64,000 bases of DNA from Apophysomyces variabilis (lineage: Eukaryota; Mucoromycota; Mucoromycetes; Mucorales; Mucoraceae). The stretch is from assembly GCA_002749535.1 (NCBI GenBank), contig MZZL01000403.1, forward strand, positions 830,209 to 894,208. Reading direction: 5' to 3'. Both the position numbers and the translations under genes were made by a program. Shown here in pieces: positions 35,323-48,334 of this stretch (its first letter is position 1; each line of letters starts with the position of its first letter). A model generated the notes under the pieces. The model was not told the origin of the DNA. It did not search any database and saw only the letters and a program-made list of their open reading frames with translations.

Positions 35323-38089
35323 TTAAACAGTGCACATAAAGTTTCCTGGTACAAGTCCACGAAGGCCATGATTGTCACCACTGACAATTTCTGCATTCCA
35401 CCAGCCATCTTTCTTTTTTTCAATAATGGCAAAAATATCGTTTTTAGAAAACGACATTTCCGGCTCAATCTATCCATGTTTTGTCAATTACAAATAACCG
35501 TGTCCGTTCTTTTAGTTTCATTTATGCGATGATGTTTATTTTCCATACCTTAGCCTCATAGTTCCACAACGCTCGTACTTTTGTTTTCATGTTGTTGTTA
35601 TTTTATTTTCTCGGGATCAATAACATAACGGATGAGTTTTGAATTTGTTACTTACCATATTCGACCACGGGAGTTCCATCCCGAAGAACCGCCATTTTTT
35701 GCCAATCCGTCTCGGGTAACGGAGACGTTGGACTTTGTGGCAATTTCAGCTGCGGTGCAGACAAAGCCGTAGGCGATTCCTTTTTACTGAAAAAGCCGAG
35801 AGAAAATCGACGATGCCTCGATCGCTCGTCTATTTCATTAGTTGGTGTCTGCGGTTTCTTCTTGTTCAAAAACGAAAACATTGCTTTTTTTCGACCAGTC
35901 TGTCGAATCACAAGTGGGAACGGTACAGTCTCACTTACACCATCCATGCTGTCAATAACAGGAGAATGTAATGGGACTCTCCGTTGCCACCCGGTGTGAT
36001 TGGCAGGTGTTTGTTGCCGAACGATTGGTTCGTAAAACGTCCCACTGCGTTCCCTACCTACGATGACAGGGACTGTGTAAGCAAACATAAAAGAAGACAG
36101 AAAAATGAAGCCCCTGGAAGGTAATATATATACTTTACCATCGTACTGAATATCATCGTTTATGTCGTGCCAACTCTTCCCTGTATGTATAGGGTTCACG
36201 ACGGGTCGAAATGAAGACGGTTCATTACGCAGCGGAAATGAGGAAGAACGTTGAGGTTGATCTAACGCATCTTGCTCAGGATAATAATGTTCCATCTGAG
36301 AAGTAAGAAAGCCCGCTCCATGTAGGTTGTAGATCTTACTTTGGTCAATTTTCTATCTTGGGGCAAAGATGGTAGCGCCTTGTTACGTTGCAGATCGGAT
36401 CTACATAAAGAAAAAAGAATTAAGGTATTTGTCCCACCTTCAATTATACAGTTCGTACACACGTTAATGCTGTGTCATCTGACAAGTCTGGATCCGTTGG
36501 CGTCGGTATGTGAATGGCAGCACTGGCCCTAACCATTTCTGGCTATCATATGTTCCCATGTCAGCAAAAAAGATTGCACAGAAGACCCTCTTTGCGGGAA
36601 AAGAAAACTGCGCATACCACAGGAGCCACCGTTTTATGCATGCTACCTGCTCCAGGCGGGAGTTTTTTTAGCTGATCATTGACCGATCGAAGTTCCTCGT
36701 CCATTACAGGGATATTAATTTCGCGGATGGGGTGCACTATGGCTTCTTTCTGATCCACATACTGGGAATACTTTGGTATATCTTTTTCATAACGTTAGAG
36801 CTATTTTCTTAATCCAGTGTATACAAACCTGGTATATTTGTGCCTGTGTTGTGCTTGCTGATGAATAGGTTCATGTCCTTCCGAATGTCGACGTTCTCCA
36901 ATGCCGCTCGTATCTGTTCGCATGCCTGGACTAACGTCTTCACTCACTCAATCTCACAAAACTAGTAGATTTACCTGATCATCAACCACATATACGCTAG
37001 CCATCATGTGGGTATAGCTTTAAACACAATTTGCGCTTAGCATGTCTATCGCTCCCACTCATACTACATACGACCATAATGTCCGCCTTAGGTAGTCAAT
37101 TCGATTTTCCTCTAGTTCTTGAAATGCGTTGCATGACATCCGCCATTCTTCAATCCAACTTGCCGTTACCGATTCTAACATTTCACCGGAAAGCTTATAT
37201 TCTTGATCTGCATAATATATCGTATGAGGTGGATGATACCGATGGTTTATTATCGTTACCTAGTAGAGGAATTCTTTGTTGTAGCTGAACAAAGCAAGAA
37301 TGGGACCACAGTAATACAGTCAAACAAAGATATATTGAATTCAAATGCATATACCTGCATATAATCTTTTCCTTTCCGCCGTAGCTCTGCCAATCTGTCG
37401 CATTCTGTAATGTAAGCGGTGCGGGCCTAAATGGCGGGATAAGCTATTTTTTCATCATCCTTTCTCCCATTTTTATGTTTACCCTTTTTAGGTTTTCGGA
37501 GTGTAACAGTCTTAGGCTCTGCGATCTTTTTACTCTTTCCACTGTCTAATGGGAGCAAGACAAGATTAAGACCTACCCTATCAGCCTGATGATAAGATAC
37601 CGTTTTCCTAAGTTGCTTCTGGTCATTCATAAATCCGGCCAGCGGAGTTTGGAGTAACTGATGGATTTGTTGAGCCAGGTCGAGATGTGCCCGCGCAGCG
37701 GCTTCGGTAGCGGTGGGAATACTACGCAAGGATTCGGCAAATGTGCTTGATGGTTCTTCATACTCGGCCAAGTTTATCTGAGAGAGTTTCAGCAGTTTCT
37801 CACCATATTCTTCTTCAATCTGTGCCCTAATATATGTCTATGCTCAGTATACACACCCACACCCACCCACCCACACATATATATATAGGTAGCAAAGTGC
37901 GTGAATAGGTAGGCAAAGAAGTAAGACGGACCTTCTTTCGAATATTCGCTGTATCGCTTCACACGTTTTCTTTGAGTGTTGCATGCGTTCCAGAATGATA
38001 TCAAGAGCGCTATTGTCATCGGACTACATGATTTGTTAAGTTAATTTAGGCGTTTTATTGGGTCCAGTTACCCAAAAGTGGTCTGCCAT
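35323..38089 (-). CDS. F-BAR and SH3 domain protein (Cdc15/Imp2/Hof1 type)
   Basis: Many short exons on the minus strand. They start with an 18-nt exon (38072-38089, MADHFW), then 37932-38023 and a block from 37826. After an unresolved stretch at 37427-37600 come 37355-37426, a 25-nt exon 37260-37284, one from 37072, then 36975-37017, 36829-36925, 36618-36781, 36463-36542, 36340-36400, 36139-36295, 35656-36057, 35549-35577 and 35323-35469. The N-terminal half is an F-BAR domain (RAQIEEEYGEKLLKLSQ, ARTAYITECDRLAELRRKGK, NRIDYLRRTLWSYTHM, VVDDQACEQIRAALENV). The middle is a Ser/Pro-rich linker. The C-terminus is an SH3 domain split by two introns: VRALWNYEAK joined to IEPEMSFSKNDIFAIIEK, then DGWWNAE and GLVPGNFM. 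Such proteins bind membrane and scaffold the cytokinetic ring. Confidence 0.87.
37847..37890. repeat. CACACC/CCCA and TA simple repeat inside an F-BAR intron
   Basis: A run of acacaccc and cccaccca units followed by atatatata lies in the intron between the second and third F-BAR exons (37827-37931). A related GT/TG run at 38206-38235 lies 5' of the gene. Confidence 0.65.
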
Positions 38090-39874
38090 GGTGAGTAATG
38101 TCATAATGGTTCACTGAATAATAAGCTTTAGAAAGAGAAGGGACAGATATAAAGGAAATTTCCCTGTCGTTTTTGGCAAAACTTTCGATATTCTTTTTTA
38201 AGAGAGAGTGTGTGTGTATATGGGTGTGTGTTTGAGGGGTTGAACTGGCACAATTTAGGCACCTTGGCCTCCAATTTTGGACAGGCCTCTTTTTTTCCCA
38301 TAGTGCGCCAAAAAAGCTATATATCTCCTCGTCAACCTCGAATGAAAACATCATATATCCCTTGTTATTCCTACTGTTTACGTGTTTTTACTTTATGAGA
38401 CGGCATACATAAGAAGCGCATTGCATTCAGGATCGAACTCAGGAATTATGACGCACTCATGTTGTTGATATGGTTGGGAGGAAACGAACGCTAGCAGAAA
38501 ATAAGGGAAAAGCAACGTAAAAGCAGTCAATGAATAAAAAGAACCCTTGAAGCGACCATATGGACAACAAAGGACACATACACGAAGATAACCGATTATT
38601 TCGTAGCGCTTATCAATAAGCTACCAAGTTGATCTTCGATAATATGAAAGTTAAGTACCAGTCCGTCATGCCATACAGTACGCTAACAGACACACAATAC
38701 AAATGCCTGACTAATTGAACGATTATCCCGATAGTTTACCGTGTGGTTCTACAGATTGTACAGCCCATGTGCGTAACCATAGGGGGTACAATCCGCAGCC
38801 GCTGATTATTCGCCTTGTGCAAAAAGCATTGTATAATAAGCCATGGTGCATTACGGCGGCTAGTTATCCTAAACCAAATTTATGCGTACGAGAACTTATG
38901 GATACGTAGAAGAAGAAGCATCTTTGACAAAAAACATCCTCTTCTGCTAGTGGAAAATTTGTCTCGTATACGTGGGACGCTTAAGGAATCGCCAAGAACA
39001 TCTTCTCTACTACAGTAGGACAGGAGTACAAGAACAGTTGCTCTGTCATTATAGAATTTATTTCATGACTAAAGCTGATTCCACAAAAGCTTCGAATATC
39101 TGACAATCATAGTTTAATTGACGAAACCAAAGTTTTGTGTCTTCACTGTATACAAAAAGTATTACCTCTTGAGGGCCTATTGTAAGAAAACATGTTTTTC
39201 AATGTTTGTAAAGTCAGTAGCCTTTTTCACACTGAGATTCTAATGTGTCAGTTCCATAGTACGCATATGCCAAACACTATTTGCATGAAAATACGTTTCG
39301 TAAGCAAACCAAAGCAAAATTGCAACTTGGGGCCATCATATTGGAAGAATAAATTTATCACTCTTCGCTGGAAGAATGGCAAGTGTCTTGCGGTGTTTCA
39401 TTTTACCATGATCCGTCAGAATCCGGACCACAATATCATGTTTTGTGAGCTATCATACCTAACGAGAACGAAACTTGTGTCCACAATACAGGCGGGAGTG
39501 TAAAGGGAGTTTGTGTGGCATCCAGTTCAACAGCCGATATACTTAACACACAGTCTGAATATGTGAACATAGGGTTACTAGGATAAACGCCGAGGATTTC
39601 ATATTGATAAGGGATGCATGGATTTTACTGACATTGTATCCTTGAAGTTGCGTGTGGTAATTGACTAGTAAACTGAGGCCATTTGTTGTCATGTTTAAGA
39701 AAACGTGTCGGTGACACAGGCTAGAACCCACTGAGTAACTGACTGTCCATCTGCCCAAGGCGACTGCTTTTAGCTGTCCGAGGGAAATCCCTCGGAAAAA
39801 ACGAACCTTGTCAGTTCTTTTACTTCTTCCGCCTTTGCCGCTTTCTGGTTTCTCGCCAGAGTCTAGAGGGAGAA
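38090..39874. other. intergenic region between F-BAR gene and FNIP
   Basis: 1.8 kb holding both divergent promoters. ORFs at 38715-39018 and 39192-39503 are overlapping or lack any domain. The minus-strand ORF 39543-40082 runs antisense into FNIP exon 1 and is treated as chance. Confidence 0.4.
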
Positions 39875-42800
39875 ATGCTCCAAAGACTCTTTCGGAACAA
39901 ATCAAATCTGAAAGACAATGACGAGGCCCATTCGCTCCTGGAACCCGAAACGTAAAAGAAAAAGAAAAAATAGAAAAAGAAGAGACTGTCAGTTTGTTTC
40001 CAGAAAAAGTCGTTGACGTTTCTTGCTTAGATGGTGCCCGACCAATTTGCGAGATGACCATGTTCGCATTCTCTTTTGCCAAGACGCTGGCGATTCCAAC
40101 AAAACTGTGTTATATGATTCTCAAAACTCCGCGTCCCAGAGTGCAGCAAAAGGGGTACCAATGGAAATGGCCCGTTCCTGGAACGGCAACAATACAAGCA
40201 ACGGAACAGGGAGGTTTGGTAGTTCGGGTGCTGCAGGCAATCCGTTTCATACGCCGCTGAGTAGTCGAGCTAGCCTGGATGATCGAAGACACGATTGGCG
40301 ACCGTCCAGTATGCGAAACGCAACAACTTCATCCATGCAAGATCAAACCACACATCATCACCGACAGGTAGGTGCAGTTGGAACAATGATTTGGATAAAA
40401 TCTGAATGTTTTTTCGAAGAACAATCGCCGACTGGACCTGTTGGGGGATATGATCTTCGGCACTGCTCCGCTCGCCTACAAAGGCATGAACACAAAAGTC
40501 CATTACAAACGTGATAGAGATCCTCAGATTGTACTATCAAAGTTATTTACCTGTTCGCGTGATTCAGATATGCCCCGCAGAACTTCCTTCTCGTCTATCA
40601 GCAGTGATCGGTCTAATGCTTCATCAGTAGCCGGCGATGCGAAAAAATCTGTCTCTACCATGTCCACCCAAACTGTCTCGATCGAAGACAACGCATCGGA
40701 ACAATCCAGCGATGATGATCAAAGCCGATATTCCATCTATCCTCCTGTTCTTGGCCTGCGGAGTTCCAGACGTACATTTAATTCTAAACGTTCCCAAAGA
40801 TTCAGTCAGACCAACATGGAGAATGGCTTTCGACCAATGCCTTTACCGAACCCTCGAGCGGTGGATACGGTAGATGGGGTTGTATGTCTGACTTATTTTC
40901 TATCTAAAAAATTAAGGTTAATAGTTCTGACCTATTGGTGTAGCAAACCCGTCATACATCCCGATCGATCAAATATGCCATTGCTATTGTCATCACCTTG
41001 GAAGGAAAGAACAAAACATTGTATGATTTCATATTTTCGCATTTTGCCCTTATCGAGAACCGGATGCATCAGCTGCAAGCACTTGCTTTTAATTTGCTTT
41101 CATCTCATCTCAAGAACCATTCAACCAATCAGACACAGGTAAACAATAGAAAAAGCTTATACTTGTTTACGTATTGTCTATTTCTGATCAACAACAAAAA
41201 AAAAGGCGCGCAAATCGAGGCACATGTCTTATCCAGGGCCCAGTGTATTTCAACATGATCCGATATTAGTAGAAGCAGTGGTTCAGTTTAAAAACGCCTT
41301 TCTAGATCTATACAGAACGCCACGCATCCAGGTAAATTTTTTTTTAGGTTTGGACGCTTTAAAACCTGTTTCTAAGACAACTATAGGAACCCCTTTGGCT
41401 GAACATGTCGACCTTTCCACAGCGCAAGCCAACTTATGCAAAAAGTCTTATGAAAGAACTCGTTCACCTTGTCACGGAATTAGATAATAAGTCACATAAT
41501 TTCTTCATCTCTACATTGATGACAGCAGTTCTTACGTATCACCTTTCCTGGGTTCATACCGTGGCACCTCCGGAAGAAGACACGGTGAGTTGCACAAAAG
41601 TGTCCATGTGTGCTACAAATCTCACAAGTATCAGAGTTTCGGTTGCCGTTGCGGCAATTACGATCCGCTTTGGGCTCAGTTGAGGTGTGATGAATCGGGA
41701 GATCAAATGATCATCAACTGACCATAAGCATGTTAGTGACTTGTACGGATATGTTGGGACACCATCACGCATCACAAGGACCGTTGTTATAGGCCGACGG
41801 GCAAGTGTCGTCCGACGAATACTCTATATCCTGAGTTATCTGATCCGTTGCAATGAAGTCTATGAAAATCTGCAGTCGTTGCAAGAAGTAGACTCAGAAA
41901 AAATATTTAGTCGCGAGCATGGAATGGATGACAGTGTTACATCCAAACTGGAGGATAAAATTGTCAGGCATTTGATAGGATCTTCCACGGATGTGGAGTC
42001 GATAGCCATTCCTAAAAAGACCGCAGGAAATGATCATATGCATCCTTCAGCTTCACCGGAATCCTTAACAGACCATTCCAACTTAACCTCTCCAAGTACA
42101 ACGCCTAACGCATACCCCACGCGGTGGTCATCCACCGATAGCAACAATACGATCAGAGACAGAACCTGGGCGGGTAGTAAGTCGACAGACGACGACATTT
42201 CTGTGGAAAAGACGGTAATTTCTCCGGCAGGAGCTTATCCTGTTGATATGCCCAGGTAGACGCAAAGCAGGATATAAATCTCATGATTTGATCGCTGAGA
42301 GAAAGTTCTCAATCTGCAGATCTTCCATTTTCCACATGGAGCCGGATATTACGCAAGTCAAAGACGACGGTGTACCTGCTTCTCCTGCTCACGAACTTTA
42401 TGCAAAATCCTATGGTCGTTCTTTGATGGCAACGTATTGCGATAGCTACAAATCCGACTTCGTCATCATTGGGATACCCAACAACCTTCCTGTTCAGCAA
42501 TTGGAGACTGACATGAAATGTATGTTGCAGCAATTCGCCTTGTCCGATTCCGTCACCGAAGCTGCCTGCGTTGTTATCGATGCGAATACATTGTAAATAG
42601 AGGATTTCTTGATGAATAGTACTTGTTGACTGACCTAAAAAATTTTGTAGTCGTTGTCGCGTTTTAAATCAGTATATCGACACGGACCATCGTCCAGGGT
42701 AAGCTTTGGCTAAGCACTATCATCACCGATCTTGTAACTGTTTGATTTGTTATTTTCTAGTGTCGGCATTGCCGAAATCAAAACCGGTAAATGGGAAAAT

Positions 42801-43230
42801 ATAGACATGTCTAGTCTAGTGAACGATATCCTTTCCAACGTGAGACAAAAGTACGATGCAGGCGTATCACCAGATGAAGTAGGTTGATTTAAAGAGAGTT
42901 GTAGGCAGGACATGAAGGGATGAATAATGTATTCTAACTTGTTACCGAATCAGTTGGTTGAATTTTTCGAAGACAGCTTGCAGTTAATTTATCTACGGAG
43001 TACATTGTTGCAAGACCGATTGTACGAATGTTTAGAGTCCATGACTTCAAATTCTTTGAAAGATCCACGGATGCTGGCCTCTGATATAGGGTAAGATTAT
43101 AGTGCGTCTTATGTAGACATGTGTTAATGTTTGCAACAGTGTGCATGAGAATGATCTTTTCTTGTTACGCAACGTTTGCAGTACCTACGACAGCAAGATA
43201 TGGAATATCACTGAGTCTTGGGCTACTTGA
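39875..43230 (+). CDS. folliculin-interacting protein (FNIP/Lst4 family)
   Basis: Thirteen exons: 39875-39951, 40031-40367, 40420-40878, 40944-41138, 41206-41331, 41387-41584, 41629-41684, 41737-42255, 42320-42592, 42651-42698, 42761-42878, 42954-43090, 43140-43230. The first exon reads MLQRLFRNKSNLKDND. The FNIP N domain contains VRILFCQDAGDSNKTVLYDS. The middle domain has KNKTLYDFIFSHFALIENRM and NYDPLWAQLSDLYGYVGTPSR with ARTVV-like RTVVIG. The C-terminal domain has YAKSYGRSLMATYCDSYKSDF and ASDIGVHENDLFLLRNVCSTYD. Ser/Thr-rich linkers separate them. FNIP pairs through its longin and DENN domains with folliculin (Lst7) as a GAP for Rag GTPases, linking amino-acid supply to TORC1. Folliculin itself is not in this window. 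Junctions all keep frame. Confidence 0.88.
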
Positions 43231-43910
43231 ACATCGCTTGGAGTCTTTCTACGTCCCTTTTGTTTTTTTCTTTGTCACTCCTTTTTCATTTGTAAATACA
43301 CAATGTCATTGATACAAATCCCGCCCTTTGCGGGTCCTGAGGCTATTTGCCTCCTTGTAAAAAAAGAATATGATTTGCTTTTCCCAAGATAGATCCTGTT
43401 TGATAATAGACAGGTGCAGGTAAAGGAAGGAATTAACAAAGTGCTTTGAAAAGTACGTTCTACAGCAATTATCCGTTTCTATTTCCATTCTGTGCACTAT
43501 AAACAATAGTGTGATTAGATGTGGTGCATAACTAAACAGAAAAAGAGATAAAATACAGCGACTGTTGGTCTAAGCGATATGCTATTCCGTCTCAATAGGG
43601 CTATTTTCTGACTAAGTTATCCTTTTCTTTTTCCAACAAGAGATGCCTTATCCAAAGGATGGGTATCAAGTCATCTGTAAAAAGCATGTTCGAAATACTT
43701 TTACTTTATTTTTCGGATAGTGGTAGCTGATCCCTTTGGTGTCGATTTTTACCCCAAACAATATAACCGACCAGGCTGGAAGGTGTCAGAATGCTTCGCA
43801 TAGTGCGTTTCACAAAGCATAATCGGTGATTCACGTCAATAGTTGCTTACACAATGCTTATCTTTCGTTAATGAACTTCCAATTATATTCTACGCAGGTT
43901 AATTGCTCGA
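43231..43910. other. convergent intergenic region FNIP / SGF73
   Basis: 680 bp between two stop codons. No gene. Near 43318-43357 an imperfect inverted repeat (CCCGCCCTTTGCGGGTCC and GAGGCTATTTGCCTCC) could form two short hairpins. Confidence 0.45.
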
Positions 43911-45726
43911 TTATCGGATAGAGTATGTTGTGTTCACTGAGGATGGGCTTGCTACATTGGGCGAAAATATATGGCTACCATCTGAAAAGCCAATCATGCT
44001 GTTGTTGGATGGTGACGATCGAGAAGCCATAGTATGATGTTGGAGAGTAAAACTGGGCGGAACTTGGTGAGCATCGATGTAATGGTTGGTTGGTGGTGGG
44101 TTCGATACGATATTTCCAGGATTATTGATCATGGTTTTCGGGGTAATGGCATCGAGGAGGATATCGCGTAACCGGAAACATTGTCGCCGTCGTTTAACAA
44201 AGTAAAATGGTTTTTCTGCTAGTGGTGTGGGACAACTTTGTCGTATTGCCTGCATTACAGATTCGACTTCTTCATCCGAATCAATATAGTCGTCTTGCGG
44301 TACGGGACCAGCCGTAGATGTGGGTGATGTAGTTTGACTTTGCAGTTTTCTGACATTGCCTTTCAAACCTTTTGCACCAACAGAGCTGGATGTTGCAGCT
44401 AATCAAGTAGTATAAAAGGTATAGCCTCTATTTCCGTAAGAGTTGAACAAACAAAAAACTTACATTGCGGTCGTCCGATCGCTTTTTTCTGATAAGCTTG
44501 CAGGAGCACATCATAAGGTTGCGATCGGCCAGCCACGGCTCGCTTAGCACCCATTGAATGACTTTTGCATGTCAAAGACCGAGTACATGGGACATTGTTT
44601 GGTCCTTGTATTACACCGCATTGCTTGTCCAGATCCAACGGTGCTGTAAACAACCATTCACTGTCGTACCCAGGTAGCACTTCTTTGCTTCTCACCTTTT
44701 TGCTTTGGAGTAGCCTTTTGCCTCTGCTTTTCCTTCTTTGTCTTCTTTTTTTCCGGTTTCTCGGCCAACGACGGCGGTCGCTTTGCTGGAGCCGCTGAAA
44801 GATCTTGAGTATCTTCTAAGTCTTCCGACTTGGCGTATTCACCCACTCGCTCTACTTACCGTTAGAGAAATTGTTTTCCTTTTCTGTTATTTTTCCCTTG
44901 CTTGGTTCATCTCCTCGCGAAATATCTTCCTCGTCCGAGAAAAAGATTGCTAACTTGGAGCTATCAGCACAATCTTCGCCTGCCTTCTTCCTTTCTCTCG
45001 AACATGATGCTAGAGCCAAAGTTAAATATAATATATTTCTTAACTATACATTACCAGCATGTTCGCTAAAACTGCTTGCCAATATTGGCCGCCTACAAGT
45101 CTTACATCGAACGACAACGATATCATCTTCCATCGGCAAAGCGCCAAATGTTTTCATATCGTGTGCGTTCAGCTTAGTCGTAGGCGAACTGGTTTCCGAA
45201 AGGTTTTCGTCACCATCGGCTGTGATGTGTGAAAACGGATATACCAGAATTATCATGCTATTCAATACCTTCGCCTTCAGAGGAATCCAGATTCAGGACT
45301 TCTCGCATTTTTTTCCAACTTGATCCGTTGGTTTCCAGAAGCTCTTGAGAGTGCTTTCGTTTAAGTATTCCACTTTGCGTTTTTGGAACCAGCTTGTTCC
45401 AGCTGGAGTCTTCTTGGAAGACTGAGAGTGTGCCAGGTGTAACGTGCTTTGACCAACTAGTTGACCCTTCTGCTGCTAGAAGAGGTCTTGATAATGCATT
45501 GATATCTTTTGCATATTTATCAACAACTTCATTGTTAAGGTGCTTAAAGCCCACCTGATTGTAAGCGTTCGATTTTGGACCCCTTTTGCTTCAACAGCTG
45601 CTGCTGCTCTTCTGTCAGCAAATCTATTCACATCGTTCGATATTGTCAAAGAACTTAATCAAGATACAGATGAGCAAGCTGTTACTATGTACCATGTTTT
45701 TTGGCAGTAGATCCATTGTTCGACAT
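43911..45726 (-). CDS. SGF73: SGF73 / ataxin-7 homologue, SAGA deubiquitinase module
   Basis: Starts at 45726 with [12 protein letters not shown], with a donor right after it; several exons follow on the minus strand to a TAA at 43911-43913. Early on a zinc-finger motif [16 protein letters not shown] lies at about 45070-45115. The diagnostic SCA7 domain is DLDKQCGVI, then [18 protein letters not shown] and [16 protein letters not shown] (44470-44640). Acidic and Lys/Glu-rich linkers separate the domains, and the tail is Ser/Asn-rich. Sgf73/ATXN7 anchors the H2B deubiquitinating module (Ubp8, Sgf11, Sus1) to SAGA through the zinc finger and SCA7 region. Some internal junctions (near 45545-45590 and 44400-44470) were not settled, so the exact residue count is unknown. 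Confidence 0.87.
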
Positions 45727-48334
45727 GGCTAGGTCAGCAAAGATGAAGCTCAATGTGAAAAGAACGCGGGATTTCTTTCGGATTGCCTTCGGACACCACA
45801 ATAGCAGTCCCTTGTCAACCAACTGAATGGATCAGAACCATCACTTAAGAGAACTATATGCAATATTCGTACAATAAAACACAAATCAAACATACCGCAG
45901 TTTACCATTGAATGCAAATATTTTATTATTGCTGATCATTTACTAGGCGACACTTCATCTTCTGTGCTGAGTGCACCAAGATAATAGATCCCTGGTACGA
46001 CTACAGTGTGTCTTCGCAAATTTCAACATCTCCGCCTATTCTTTTATTGAGTGACACTATAGAAGACGAAAGCGAGCTAAATATACGTATAATATTAGAC
46101 TCTTAGTTAACTATTATTGATACAGTAATATATGATCTAAATTTGAAGAACGTTTGTAACTTTGAACCGGTAAATTACATTCAGATTCTTTCGGACCAGT
46201 GGCAGAATCTGATGCGTACCCTGTCCTAAACTCGATCTGCTTAAGAACAAGCACTTTAGCCAAAAAATAAAAAAAAAACTCACTTAAAGCGTCACCAACC
46301 GATTCCTGCGGATGCGTAGCCGCCTGTTGTATATACGTTAAAAATCGACAATGCAGCCTGCTTATATGCAGAAAAATAGTGGCATGATCTTACTTGTTGC
46401 CAAGTCGTAGACATCGGAAATGTGCTTTTACAATTTCCTTGAGTAGTTTCAATTTATTCGTCTTATGCATATGAATCTAATGAATTGAGCGAACCACTGA
46501 TCGATTGACCTCGGACTAACGACCGCATTTGTTATTGAACGTTTACCTTCTGAGATCACAACCAAGCTAATACATTGCCAAAGTTTTAGTACTTACCAGT
46601 TGTTCTGACCTATATACCTTTTGTCTAAACATCTGCTGCTTGCTATAAGTAAACAAATCTATTGGTGTGCTAAACCATCAGCTCAAGGAATGGTGCGTCC
46701 ATTGCACATACTCTAATTTTGACGGGCACGAAGAAACTGCGATTGCAATTACTATTGGTTTGAGGACGACATGAACAATACAGAGAATACCTTTTTTATG
46801 ACTCCTTTACAGTATACACTAAGGTTCAATCCTTAGATTGGCAGCAGTCCTTATCTTCACTAATGCGTGTTTAGTCGGACAGCTGTCTGACCGAAAGCTC
46901 TTGGAAATAAATCATCGAGAGCCCTGCAGCCCCGTAAGAAACAAAAAACAGTAGATCTCGATGCAGAAAGCCTCACGCGATACGGATTGCACTTCCTTAT
47001 GAATCTTCCTAGCCAAGCAGCCGTCTTAATGCGGTGGCAGTGGGCTTCCACGTTCAATTTCCGCTTCCAATGCCGACAACCTTCTTGATCTGTTCCTTTC
47101 AGTCCATTATGGTTCAGTCGATGGACAGTGTTACCCCACAAAGGAAATAAGTGGTACAGTCCAGTACTAAACCTTCATAGGGCGAAAGTCCAAACCAACG
47201 GATTTCCAGACACGTAAGGAGCTTACTTTTGAAGGGCATGCCCAACCCCAATCACGCCTTACCGCAGCCATGTACCAATTCAGATCACGGAAAGTAACAA
47301 TGCGAATCGCACCGATCCAAGGACCGAACCATCTCCTACATGTGTTTATGTACTTTATATTAGCTTGATTTGTTCATACTTTGCATTACAAACTTACCAT
47401 GGTTTTGGATGGGAGAAAAAGGATAAAAAACGGGAACAAAAACGAAAGAGAAAGAAAATGGATTTCGAGCGGTTTTTTTTTTGGATGGCGTCACTGCTTT
47501 TTTGACGCGAGAAAGCATTTGAGTGCAAGAGAAAAAAAGAAGCATAAAATCGCAAGAAGCCCTAGTGAATAAGTATACGGATAGTATCGACAAAGATGGT
47601 ATTACTGCACCAAGGATGCAATTTTTTTCCTTTATAGAGTCGGTGCGCTCGTGAAACATACCCTACGGTCGCCGATCATTACGGGTTGAGCCCTGGTACA
47701 GGCAGAAGACTTCACCCATGGAAGTAATGAGAAAAAGGTACAGCGCTCCAAAATATCAAATCCTCTTACTACTGTGACAAGCAAAATATCAGTCTGATTA
47801 AACGTTTCAGGATCAATGCATTAACTTTATGTCAGGTCGGACATTAGAATGTTCATGCCGGTGAGTAACAGCTTTTAGGGACATATGGATCAGACACGTA
47901 AAACTAAAGAAATTTTTTCTGTTATTCACTTTTGGGGGTTAACAAAAGCTTAATTAGGACACTGGTCCTTACTCTTATAAGAAGAAAAAGAAAAGCAAAT
48001 AAGGACGTTGTTTCTCTCGGATTCTATTGCTTTAAGTGTCTTGTATGTACTTGCACTTCGTAACCAGTTAATACCTTCGATTAATATCGTAAGTTAGTAC
48101 ATCACTCTTTAATCAGTTGTCTTGCAGTTCCTACCAGACATTTGCACCAAGTACACAACTGTGGAGAACCTGGCACGCCCTGGTCTTCACGAACTACACC
48201 TGCTTCTCATACACTTGTTTTATGTCTATATCTTTGCCTTCATTTTCGGTTTCTGTACCAGGATATCAAAGGGACCCCTTCTCAGGCATACCATCTAAGC
48301 ACTGAATGCAAAAATTTTTGATTTTGGCAAGAGA
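45727..48334. other. gene-poor interval
   Basis: 2.6 kb. An ORF at 46860-47141 (minus, containing HRLNHNGLKGTDQEGCRHWKRK-like text, cut here) is coding-like but unrecognised. The segment 48110-48300 reads FLPDICTKYTTVENLARPG in one frame and may be a gene fragment. Neither is called as a gene. Confidence 0.4.

Noticed and set aside
38431..38460. tRNA-like T-loop (GAGTTCGATCC on the minus strand)
   Set aside because: The T stem does not pair and no acceptor or anticodon arm could be built.
39543..40082. 179-codon minus-strand ORF
   Set aside because: Antisense to FNIP exons 1-2 and the promoter, with no recognisable content.
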